A stretch of 64,000 nucleotides of DNA from assembly GCF_003569045.1 (NCBI RefSeq), contig NZ_BFCB01000002.1, positions 1,717,506-1,781,505 on the forward strand, in the 5' to 3' direction. The notes beneath the pieces are model-generated. The model was not told the origin of the DNA. It saw only the letters and a program-made list of their open reading frames with translations, and searched no databases. Numbering within the stretch: position 1 is the first letter of the stretch; every line of letters starts with the position of its first letter. This DNA is from Aggregatilinea lenta. Its GTDB lineage: Bacteria > Chloroflexota > Anaerolineae > Aggregatilineales > Aggregatilineaceae. Shown in pieces: positions 8,345-15,271 of this stretch. The position numbers and the translations under genes are program-made.

Positions 8345-8459
8345 AATTATCAGTTTCGTCGCGCAGGCGAAACAGAACTTAACACACAACTGAACGCTTC
8401 GATGCGCAGTTGTTGGCAACAGGACAGCAGGATGGCAATCGTCATCCTGCTGTTTTTTT
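8345..8459 (+). ncRNA. Candidate small RNA between glpC and the SixA-like gene
   Basis: About 115 bases enclosed by a promoter (TTGACA-17-TAAGAT, predicted start near 8345) and a Rho-independent terminator ending near 8459. The segment can fold into three successive hairpins. Hairpin one is GTTTCG (8353-8358) with CGAAAC (8368-8373). Hairpin two is ACAACTG (8386-8392) with CAGTTGT (8407-8413), plus an inner CGC/GCG pair around TTCGAT. Hairpin three is the terminator, 8424-8453. No open reading frame with a ribosome site is visible. The downstream protein gene is convergent, so this promoter cannot serve it. I do not recognise a known RNA family. Confidence 0.55.
8424..8459 (+). terminator. 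Rho-independent terminator
   Basis: Perfect 11-base stem ACAGCAGGATG (8424-8434) with CATCCTGCTGT (8443-8453), an 8-base loop, and a run of seven T residues (8453-8459). The T-run is only on the plus strand, so it terminates rightward transcripts (glpC and/or the candidate small RNA). Confidence 0.88.
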
Positions 8460-8471
8460 GCGTTCCCGTGC

Positions 8472-8984
8472 TCAGTCGTCTTTGCCGTCGCCCCTGACCA
8501 GATCTCGGCTGAGTATCCAGCGCAGCGACCACGCGCCGCCCGTATGAGACAGGCAGGCCACGGTCGAGGTGGCGAACCACACGGGCAGCCGACCGGTGCT
8601 GCCGGTCAGCATCAGACTCACCAACTCCTCCATGAACGGATTGTGGCCCACCAGCATCACCGGTTCCGGCTCCAGATGCAGTTCACGCGCCAGCGGCTCA
8701 ACCGGGTCGGCGTAGGTCAGCCCAGCGACTGCGATCACGCCGCCAAGGGGCGACAGCCGCTCCCCGAAGATCTCCGCCGTCTGCCGCGCGCGGACCAATC
8801 CGCTGTGCCGGATCTGCTGCACGGGCACGCCCGCCCCGGCCATCAGGTCCGCGAGGCGCGCCGCGTCCTGCTGCCCGCGTTTGGTCAGCGGGCGATCCAC
8901 GTCGTTGGCATAGCCTTCTTTGGCTGCCTTGCCGTGCCGGACCAGATACACCCGCGCCCCTTCAGGTCGATCCAACATGCTCAT
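8472..8984 (-). CDS. sixA: SixA-like phosphohistidine phosphatase (histidine phosphatase family)
   Basis: Histidine-phosphatase (phosphoglycerate-mutase fold) of 170 residues. It carries the catalytic LVRHGKA motif at about residues 14-20 and the second-half MLVGHNPF motif. The short length fits the SixA branch, whose E. coli member dephosphorylates phosphohistidine in a phosphorelay or PTS protein; the actual substrate here is not known. The start is ATG 8984, with GGAGG 5 bases upstream on the minus strand. It lies 17 bases downstream of the TrmH-like gene on the same strand, so probably in its operon. Confidence 0.85.
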   Translation of the reverse strand: MSMLDRPEGARVYLVRHGKAAKEGYANDVDRPLTKRGQQDAARLADLMAGAGVPVQQIRHSGLVRARQTAEIFGERLSPLGGVIAVAGLTYADPVEPLARELHLEPEPVMLVGHNPFMEELVSLMLTGSTGRLPVWFATSTVACLSHTGGAWSLRWILSRDLVRGDGKDD

Positions 8985-9001
8985 TGCACCTCCGCTGCTG
9001 T

Positions 9002-9748
9002 CTATTTCGTCTGCAAACGCTGCCGCATAACCTCGAAGCCCAGCACTGCCGCCGCTGCCGCCGTGCCAAGCGATTGGTCGAATTCGCGCCCGTAGGGGAT
9101 CTGCACCAGCAAATCGGCCTGATCCAGGAACGAACGCGTAATGCCGCGCTTTTCCCCGCCAATGACCAGGAACAGCGGGCCGGTCAGGTCCGCCGCGTAG
9201 AGCGGAACCGTCTCCGCCTTGTCGTCCGCGCTGACCACCTTTAGCCCGCGCCCCCGGAAGAGCTGCGCCGCGTCGAGCGCCGTCTCTGCAATAGCCGTCG
9301 GAATCCATTCGGTCGCGCCCGCCGAGGCGCGCGCCACAACGCCCGCCGCCGACATCCAGTTGCGCGGACGCAGCACCAGCCCGTCCGCGCCCGCCGCGTA
9401 GAGCGTGCGCACCGCCTGCCCGAAGTTGAACGGGTCTTCCACGCCGTCGATCATGACGATGAACGGCGCGGCGCTGTCCCGGCCCAGGGCTTCCAGCGCG
9501 ACGAATTTGCGCGGCCCGACGCGGGCGATCACGCCGCCGTGCGTGCTGCCGCCTGCCAGCGCGTCGATCTCGTCTCCCGACACGCGTTCGATGGGAATGC
9601 CGCGTTCCTCGGCACGATGTTCCAGCCACGCCACACCGCGATCCCACTTATCGTGGCGCAGCGTGATACCGTAGACGTCGCGGCTGTCCGCCTTGATCGC
9701 GGCGCGCACCGAGACAAACCCTTCCAGAATCGCTTCGTTCTCGCTCAA
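9002..9748 (-). CDS. TrmH/SpoU-family RNA 2'-O-methyltransferase
   Basis: SPOUT-class methyltransferase that modifies a ribose in rRNA or tRNA; the target is not predictable. SpoU motifs in order are IDGVEDPFNFGQAVRT, LFLVIGGEKRGI and IPYGREFDQSLGTAAA, forming the trefoil-knot SAM site. An N-terminal substrate-binding segment of roughly 85 residues precedes them. The frame stays open to 9871, but its first ~40 residues translate a family A repeat, so I place the start at TTG 9748, right at the repeat edge. The repeat's GGGGGTGAGG would then act as the ribosome site. The true start is uncertain. Confidence 0.8.
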   Translation of the reverse strand: MSENEAILEGFVSVRAAIKADSRDVYGITLRHDKWDRGVAWLEHRAEERGIPIERVSGDEIDALAGGSTHGGVIARVGPRKFVALEALGRDSAAPFIVMIDGVEDPFNFGQAVRTLYAAGADGLVLRPRNWMSAAGVVARASAGATEWIPTAIAETALDAAQLFRGRGLKVVSADDKAETVPLYAADLTGPLFLVIGGEKRGITRSFLDQADLLVQIPYGREFDQSLGTAAAAAVLGFEVMRQRLQTK

Positions 9749-9751
9749 AAA

Positions 9752-9961
9752 CCTCACCCCCGGCTCCTCTCCAATCAGATTGGAGAGGGGAGAAAAACAA
9801 ATTCTAGCGCGATCATGTAGGGGCGTATTGCGATACGCCCCCATTCTTATCAAGTCAACGAACAAGCTCAATTTCCCTGGCGTTTCTACCGCTTTTCGTA
9901 GGGGTAGGGCAAGCCATACCCGATTTCCCTGCCAACAGGCGAAGCAAGCTCCGCCCCCTAC
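9752..9961. repeat. Cluster of family A and family B repeats
   Basis: Family A copy 9752-9796 (CTCACCCCCGG then CTCTCCAATCAGATTGGAGAG and GGGGAGAAAAA). Family B palindrome 9817-9841 (GTAGGGGCGTATTGCGATAC then GCCCC). A composite GTAGGGGTAGGGC...GCCCCCTAC element follows at 9898-9961. The 9749-10021 gap holds only these repeats and a decayed remainder. Confidence 0.8.
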
Positions 9962-10021
9962 GGAAAGCGATCCACCGTTTTCTTTGCCCGCTTTCCGAAA
10001 AGAAAGCGGTATCCCCTGCCC

Positions 10022-10987
10022 CTACATTCCAGCGATATCGCGCAGCAGGGCGGGCAGGCGCGCGGCGAAGTCCGGCGGGAACGTGTGCCCGTGATCCGGC
10101 ACGATTTCGAACGTGCACGACACACCGCCCGCGTTCAGTATCTCGGCCAGCTCGGTGATCGGCCCGTAGCTCGGATCGCGGTCCCCAGCGACAAGATAGC
10201 CGCGCAACCCGCGCCCCTGCGCCTGCGCGATCAGCGGTTTCCACCGCTCCGGTTGGCGCGTGATCACGCCGCCCGGCGCAACCGCCACGAAGCCCTGCGC
10301 CGGGATCGCGCCGGTCAGGGCCAGACGCAGCGCCGTCTCTGCCCCCATCGAAAAGCCGCCCACAACGATCCGCTCAGGGTCCAGCGCATACCGGTCGCGC
10401 ATCGCCGCGAAGTGCGCGCACACTTCCTGCTCAGAGCGGGCCTGATCGTCCCACACGTACCGATTCACCCCGCCCACCTGCGACGCCTGCGGCAGCGCCA
10501 GCAGCCACCCGTCACGGCGCGCGGCGTCCCAGAACGGCGCATCGATGGCGGCGCTGTGCAGGTTGCCGTGCAGGGCCAGTAGCAGCGGCAGCATTCGTCC
10601 CGGCGCGGTGTCGTCGGGCAGCCGGATCATCAGCTCTGGCCGCGCGGCACGCTGCGCCTCGGCCTGGAGCACCGACGACTGCACGCGCAGTTGGGCGAAC
10701 TCCACGCGGTCACGCAACGGGGCCAGATCGTCATCATCCCAAAACGGCGCCGCGTACCAATGCCCGGCAGCCAACGCCTCGCGCAGCAAGGCCAGCGCCG
10801 CCGCCGGATCGCCCGACTGGGCCAGAAGGCAGGCGCGGATGTGATACAACAGGGCCGCTTCTTCGGGATAGTGCGGCTGCGCCGCCGTCGCCAGGATCAG
10901 AGCATCCGCGTACTCGCCGCGCTGGTAGTAGGGCAGCAGGCCCCGGTAGAAATCGTCAAAATCATCGCGCGGAGTGGCGTCGGGCAT
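10022..10987 (-). CDS. Alpha/beta-hydrolase (esterase-like) with N-terminal TPR-like region
   Basis: Predicted carboxylesterase-type hydrolase of 321 residues. Residues about 8-85 look like helical TPR-type repeats (YYQRGEYADALILATAAQ; GDPAAALALLREALAAGHW). The C-terminal two thirds form an alpha/beta hydrolase with LLALHGN near the oxyanion hole and nucleophile elbow GGFSMGAE. A likely Asp lies in AGDRDPSYG and the catalytic His in DHGHTFPPD. I chose ATG 10987; the frame is open further upstream, but those residues are low-complexity. AGAGGGG lies about 13 bases upstream, further than ideal. Substrate unknown. Confidence 0.78.
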   Translation of the reverse strand: MPDATPRDDFDDFYRGLLPYYQRGEYADALILATAAQPHYPEEAALLYHIRACLLAQSGDPAAALALLREALAAGHWYAAPFWDDDDLAPLRDRVEFAQLRVQSSVLQAEAQRAARPELMIRLPDDTAPGRMLPLLLALHGNLHSAAIDAPFWDAARRDGWLLALPQASQVGGVNRYVWDDQARSEQEVCAHFAAMRDRYALDPERIVVGGFSMGAETALRLALTGAIPAQGFVAVAPGGVITRQPERWKPLIAQAQGRGLRGYLVAGDRDPSYGPITELAEILNAGGVSCTFEIVPDHGHTFPPDFAARLPALLRDIAGM

Positions 10988-11028
10988 CGTCGAGTTTTTC
11001 CCCTCTGGTGTGCCCACTGCGGGCGCTG

Positions 11029-11595
11029 TCAAAGCCGCGTAGGCCCCGCTTGGTGAGCCTCCCACTCGCGGCGCAGCAGGCCATACACGAGCATATCGTG
11101 GCGTGCGCCGTCGCGGTGGATCGCCTCGCGCAGCACGCCTTCGCGGGCGAAACCGAGCTTTTCGTAGAGCCGGATCGCGCCGGGATTATAGCTGAAGACG
11201 GTGAGCTGCACGCGATACAAATTCAGCTCGTCGAAGGCGTAGCTCAGCAGCAGGCGCAGCGCCTCCGCGCCGAAGCCCTGGCCGCGCCGGGCCGGATCGC
11301 CAATCGCGATCGAGATCCAGCCCGTGCGCTGCGACCACACGATGCCGTCCAGCTCCGCGAACGCGATCAGCTCGTCGCCGTCCAGCGGGCGCGCGGCAAA
11401 CATGAATGTGCCCGGCTCCTTACGCCACTGCTCGACCTTGTCCGCCATCTGCTGTTCGTTGAACGGGTAGGCAGGCTCGGCGTCGAACAGACGCAGGAAC
11501 GTGCCGTCCTCCCACCAGCGTACCAGCATGGGGATATCCGCCGCGCTCAAAGCCGTCAGGCGCAGCCGTTCCCCGCGCAGGATGTTACCGATCAT
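11029..11595 (-). CDS. GNAT acetyltransferase, RimJ/RimL type
   Basis: Acetyl-CoA-dependent N-acetyltransferase of the RimJ/RimL/SpeG type, 188 residues. The acetyl-CoA pyrophosphate-binding segment is visible as GDPARRGQGFGAEALRLLL, followed by NPGAIRLYEKLGFAREGVLR. Start ATG 11595 is preferred over ATG 11601 because GGGG then sits 6 bases upstream. It overlaps the preceding GNAT gene by 11 bases, so the pair is one translation-coupled unit. Substrate unknown (ribosomal protein, small amine or antibiotic are all possible). Confidence 0.83.
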   Translation of the reverse strand: MIGNILRGERLRLTALSAADIPMLVRWWEDGTFLRLFDAEPAYPFNEQQMADKVEQWRKEPGTFMFAARPLDGDELIAFAELDGIVWSQRTGWISIAIGDPARRGQGFGAEALRLLLSYAFDELNLYRVQLTVFSYNPGAIRLYEKLGFAREGVLREAIHRDGARHDMLVYGLLRREWEAHQAGPTRL

Positions 11596-12175
11596 GCGCA
11601 TCCCCGTTCACGGCGGGCAGTTCTTGCGTCTGGACTTTGACCTTGGGGCGCGTGGCGGTGAACTCGACGCGCTCCAACGGCTCGCCGCGCACGGAACGCG
11701 CGGCGCGGTGTGGCAGCCGTGCCGTCTCGCGGAATCCGCACTTCAGGATGCAGCCCACCGAGCGCCGGTTGCCGGACCACGTCGCGGCCTTAACGGTGTT
11801 CAGCCCCATCTCGCGGAACAGGGTGCGCACCAGCAGGTGCAGCGCCTCCGGCCCGTAGCCCTGGCCCCACATCTGCGGATCGGGCAGGACGACGCCGACG
11901 TACGTACAGCCCGTGTCCCGGTTCAGGTTGTACCAGCACACCCAGCCGATGTGTTGCCCCTCGACCGTGTCCACTTCCCACCGTTTGCGCGTATCCGGGG
12001 GGATCTGCCCTGCGCTGCGGCTGGCCTCGAACGCCGCCCGATTTGGTGGCGCAAAGGGTACATCCGGCTCGTCGTAATACTGCCACTCTTCCAGCTGCAA
12101 CCACGCGAACAGATCGTCCGCGTCCGTCTCGCGCGGCTCGTCACGCAAGACTACACGCTGTCCCTCGATAATCAT
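11585..12175 (-). CDS. GNAT acetyltransferase, RimJ/RimL type
   Basis: Second N-acetyltransferase of the pair, 196 residues. The A-motif is LPDPQMWGQGYGPEALHLLV and the C-terminal motif resembles GNRRSVGCILKCGFRE. The arginine-rich C-terminus (RSVRGEPLERVEF) replaces the more usual end of the fold. Start ATG 12175 has GAGGTG 6 bases upstream; the GTG at 12184 lies directly on that ribosome site and is unlikely. It shares an 11-base overlap with the downstream GNAT gene, suggesting duplication and joint expression. Confidence 0.8.
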   Translation of the reverse strand: MIIEGQRVVLRDEPRETDADDLFAWLQLEEWQYYDEPDVPFAPPNRAAFEASRSAGQIPPDTRKRWEVDTVEGQHIGWVCWYNLNRDTGCTYVGVVLPDPQMWGQGYGPEALHLLVRTLFREMGLNTVKAATWSGNRRSVGCILKCGFRETARLPHRAARSVRGEPLERVEFTATRPKVKVQTQELPAVNGDAHDR

Positions 12176-12204
12176 CGTGCCCACCTCCCCACTCGTCTGT
12201 GATG

Positions 12205-13704
12205 CTATGCCCCGTCCGCCCAGCCCGATGCACGCTCGACCGCACGCCGCCAGCCCGCAATCAATGATTGGCGCTCGTCATCGGCCATACGCGGCTCGAA
12301 CGTGCGATCAATCGTCCACTGCCGGGCGAGCGCATCCGTGTCCGGCCAGACGCCCACCGCCAGCCCGGCCAGATAGGCCGCGCCGAGCGCCGTCGTCTCC
12401 GTGACCGCCGGGCGCTGCACCGGCACGCCGAGCAGATCGGCCTGGATCTGCATCAGCAGATCGTTCTTCGCCGCGCCGCCATCCACACGCAGCGCGCTGA
12501 GCGTGATGCCCGAATCGGCGTGCATGGCGTCCAGCACGTCGCACGATTGCAGCGCGATGGCGTCCAGCGTGGCTCGCGCGATGTGCGCCCGTGTCGTGCC
12601 GCGCGTCATGCCGATCAGCGTGCCGCGCGCGTAAGCGTCCCAGTGCGGCGCACCCAGGCCCACGAACGCCGGGACGAAGTATACGCCGTCCGCGCTCTCG
12701 ACGCTGCCCGCCAGCGGCTCGACCTCCGCCGCATTCCCAATAATGCCCAGGCCGTCGCGCAGCCACTGCACCGCAGCACCCGTCACGAAAATGCTGCCCT
12801 CCAGCGCATACGTCACCGGGCCGCCCTCAAGCTGCCACGCAATGGTCGTGACCAGATTCGACTTCGACTCGACGCCCGATTCGCCCGTGTTGAGCAGCAC
12901 GAAACTCCCCGTGCCATAGGTATTTTTCGCCATGCCGGGCGCATGGCACGCCTGCCCGAACAGCGCCGCTTGCTGGTCACCGGCCATGCCCGCCAGCGGG
13001 ATCGATGCACCCAGCACATGCGCCACCGACTCGCCATAGACCGCGCTCGACGGGCGGACCTCCGGCAGCAGGCTGCGCGGGATGTTCAGGTGCGCCAGGA
13101 TCTCGTCGTCCCAATCGCCCTTGTAAATGTTATAGAGCAACGTGCGGCTGGCGTTGGTCGGATCGGTGACGTGCAGCGCGCCGCCGCTGAGATTCCACAG
13201 CAGCCACGTATCGACCGTGCCGAAGGCCAACTCGCCGCGTTCCGCGCGCGGACGTGTGCCGGGTACGTTGTCCAGCAGCCACGCGACCTTCGTGCCGGAG
13301 AAATACGCGTCCGTGACCAACCCGGTTTTGGCGCGGATCACCGCGTCGAAGCCCTCGGCGCGCAGCGCGTCGCACATCGGCGCGGTGCGGCGGCACTGCC
13401 ACACGATCGCGTTATAGACCGGCTCGCCCGTACGACGGTCCCAGATCAGGGTCGTTTCGCGCTGGTTGGTGATGCCGATCGCCGCCACGTCCGCCGCGCT
13501 GACTTTCGCCCGGTCGAGCACGGCGCGGGCCACGTCGCGCTGAGTGCGCCAGATGTCGTGCGGATCGTGCTCGACCCAGCCGGGCCGGGGAAAGATCTGC
13601 GGGAATTCCTGCTGTGCCGTTTCCAGAAGCTGCCCGGCTTCGTCGAACAGGATCGCGCGCGAGCTGGTCGTGCCCTGGTCGAGCGCCAGAATCAATTGAG
13701 GCAT
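12205..13704 (-). CDS. glpK: Glycerol kinase
   Basis: FGGY-family kinase that phosphorylates glycerol with ATP to sn-glycerol 3-phosphate, the substrate of GlpABC encoded 4 kb away. The N-terminal ATPase-fold motif is [16 protein letters not shown]. Further GlpK-typical stretches are [36 protein letters not shown] and [15 protein letters not shown]. Length (499 residues) is standard. Start ATG 13704 gives the usual N-terminus [11 protein letters not shown]; a TTG at 13713 is possible but leaves poor ribosome-site spacing. It is transcribed from its own promoter near 13754-13759. Confidence 0.96.
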   Translation of the reverse strand: MPQLILALDQGTTSSRAILFDEAGQLLETAQQEFPQIFPRPGWVEHDPHDIWRTQRDVARAVLDRAKVSAADVAAIGITNQRETTLIWDRRTGEPVYNAIVWQCRRTAPMCDALRAEGFDAVIRAKTGLVTDAYFSGTKVAWLLDNVPGTRPRAERGELAFGTVDTWLLWNLSGGALHVTDPTNASRTLLYNIYKGDWDDEILAHLNIPRSLLPEVRPSSAVYGESVAHVLGASIPLAGMAGDQQAALFGQACHAPGMAKNTYGTGSFVLLNTGESGVESKSNLVTTIAWQLEGGPVTYALEGSIFVTGAAVQWLRDGLGIIGNAAEVEPLAGSVESADGVYFVPAFVGLGAPHWDAYARGTLIGMTRGTTRAHIARATLDAIALQSCDVLDAMHADSGITLSALRVDGGAAKNDLLMQIQADLLGVPVQRPAVTETTALGAAYLAGLAVGVWPDTDALARQWTIDRTFEPRMADDERQSLIAGWRRAVERASGWADGA

Positions 13705-13753
13705 GATCGGCAAAACCTTTCAAGAGGAAGAAGTGGTCGCTTAAGTTGTGCTT

Positions 13754-13759
13754 ATTATA
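13754..13759 (-). promoter_or_regulatory. Putative -10 element for glpK
   Basis: On the minus strand TGCTATATAAT places a perfect TATAAT at 13759-13754, about 50 bases upstream of the glpK start. No good -35 is seen. The stretch 13705-14034 contains this promoter and otherwise nothing I can identify; short plus-strand open frames there resemble no protein family. Confidence 0.5.
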
Positions 13760-14034
13760 TAGCACGCGGGAAGCTTACGGGGGAAACAGGCCGCTCCGAC
13801 CGGGCGCGTGAGTGAGAGGCACCTGCCTGCGACGGAGAGAGCCAGTCGAGGCGTTCTAGACCTTGGGCCTTGTACATGTGGAATCAGGAGAGGATAGTCC
13901 AACACTTTGCCGTGTGCGAACGAGCGGGCAGTCTGCAGGCAGCGATCCTCGACGGCTTACAGGCCAGAATCGCGCGCAGCGATCAACACAGTCATTGTGC
14001 CAGGCAGATGCATGTCGATCTCAAGCTGTCATCC

Positions 14035-14322
14035 TCAACGCGGTCCTGCTCGACGAGATGCAGTGTGGGTTTGGGATCTGGACTGCCAAGCCTGCCGGAA
14101 CTGCACTTTGATCCAGGGCAGATGAAACAGTAAATGTGTGGCGATAACCAGGGCCAGCAATACCCCTGTGAACCCTAACACACGGTGCCACGATTGGTAT
14201 GCCGGGCCTGCGTGGTGCAGGATGACGTTAACCGTCAGGGCCGCGGTCAGGTGGACCAGAGCCAGCGAAAAGAGTCCAAGATCAAGTAATAGATTTGTTC
14301 GGGGTTTGACGGGCTTTCCCAT
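14035..14322 (-). CDS. Small DUF4405-like membrane protein
   Basis: A 95-residue membrane protein with two predicted transmembrane helices, about 14-36 (LFSLALVHLTAALTVNVILH) and 45-68 (HRVLGFTGVLLALVIATHLL). Histidines at the ends of both helices (LVHLT, ILHH, WHRV, THLLFH) recall the haem-ligand arrangement of DUF4405/cytochrome-b561-like proteins. Haem binding is an inference. Start ATG 14322 has GGGAG 8 bases upstream. It lies 19 bases downstream of the TetR gene on the same strand and is probably co-expressed with, and controlled by, that regulator. Confidence 0.62.
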   Translation of the reverse strand: MGKPVKPRTNLLLDLGLFSLALVHLTAALTVNVILHHAGPAYQSWHRVLGFTGVLLALVIATHLLFHLPWIKVQFRQAWQSRSQTHTASRRAGPR

Positions 14323-14341
14323 CGAATGTGCTCCCACACGC

Positions 14342-14950
14342 TCACTGACCGGCCAGATCTTCAGATTCCGGTATGCTGCTAATGCCAAACAGAATGATGT
14401 CGCGCACGGCGTTAAACAGGTCCTGATCCGAAAGTCCTAATGTCATAAGTCCTGGATTGCGCAGGACATGCACCAGGATTTCCCAGATTATGGCGCGTGC
14501 GACCTCCCGGTTGAGTCCCGGGCGTAGGATGCCCCGTTCGTCACTCAGATCAAATAGACGGCTAAACAACTCCCCCTCGGTATCCAGACGCACCTGTTGG
14601 AGATCAGCATACACGTCGGGGTAGAGACGTTCCAGCTCATCCAGCCGCGCAGGCAAATCTCCGGTGGGGAGTGAGGCGATCCCCCGCCCGATCTGATCCA
14701 GGATCTGGGTCGGATCGGCATCGGGGCGATCATTCAGGGTTTGCAGCGCCTGCTGAAAAACGGCCTCTGATTGCAAAAAGGCCGCCCGCACCAGTTCGCG
14801 TTTGTCGGCACAGTGACGGTAAATCGTGACGCGTGTAACCCCTGCCTCGCGTGCGATCTCTTTGATCGAAGTACGCTTGATGCCGTACGCCATGAATAAA
14901 CGCAAGGCCGCCCGTACAATCCGGTTCATGGTGTCGTTTTGAGTCTCCAT
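14342..14950 (-). CDS. TetR/AcrR-family transcriptional regulator
   Basis: One-component repressor of 202 residues. The N-terminal TetR helix-turn-helix spans about 8-55 (RIVRAALRLFMAYGIKRTSI; KEIAREAGVTRVTIYRHCAD). A variable ligand-binding helical domain follows. It is the first gene of a two-gene unit with the DUF4405 protein. A perfect 8-base-arm palindrome overlaps its start codon and promoter, so autoregulation is likely. The predicted transcription start falls at or next to the ATG, implying a leaderless or near-leaderless mRNA. Confidence 0.87.
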   Translation of the reverse strand: METQNDTMNRIVRAALRLFMAYGIKRTSIKEIAREAGVTRVTIYRHCADKRELVRAAFLQSEAVFQQALQTLNDRPDADPTQILDQIGRGIASLPTGDLPARLDELERLYPDVYADLQQVRLDTEGELFSRLFDLSDERGILRPGLNREVARAIIWEILVHVLRNPGLMTLGLSDQDLFNAVRDIILFGISSIPESEDLAGQ

Positions 14951-14985
14951 GATACATAATTAACATAATTTGTATCATTTGTCAA
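14949..14985 (-). promoter_or_regulatory. TetR promoter with overlapping palindromic operator
   Basis: On the minus strand TTGACA (14985-14980), a 17-base spacer and TAATTA (14962-14957) form a promoter. Superimposed is an inverted repeat ATGATACA (14949-14956) ... TGTATCAT (14971-14978) with a 14-base A+T-rich centre, which would block the polymerase when bound. The arms match the spacing of TetR-family operators. Upstream, 14986-15271 holds only candidate ubiD promoters, for example TTGGCA (15141-15146) with TATGCT (15164-15169), or TAAAAT (15215-15220). Confidence 0.55.
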
Positions 14986-15271
14986 TCTACTCAAAGTCTC
15001 TTAGATGAATTCTAGATCGATGATTTTGTTTCAAGACACGCGGTTATGCTTTACCTGGGTGGCGTAGGTGACCACAGCCTTCCTCTCCCGCCAAACCGGT
15101 CTATTCACGGGAGCCAGTCGGCGTTAACGACGCCTATCATTTGGCAGGGATAGCGCGAAACGTTATGCTATCCGCGCGACGAAACTGCCCTATGGCAAAG
15201 CACGCAGCTCGTGATAAAATCTACAAGGTTTCAAATCTTTCAAAATTCCCTGAACGATGGAGCCCCTCTCA

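Noticed and set aside
12268-13815. A 515-codon frame antisense to glycerol kinase
   Set aside because: Glycerol kinase is unambiguous on the other strand; the antisense frame is Arg/His-rich shadow.
13863-14133. Three overlapping plus-strand frames of 72-87 codons between glpK and the DUF4405 gene
   Set aside because: None has a ribosome site or family resemblance, and they overlap each other and the DUF4405 gene.
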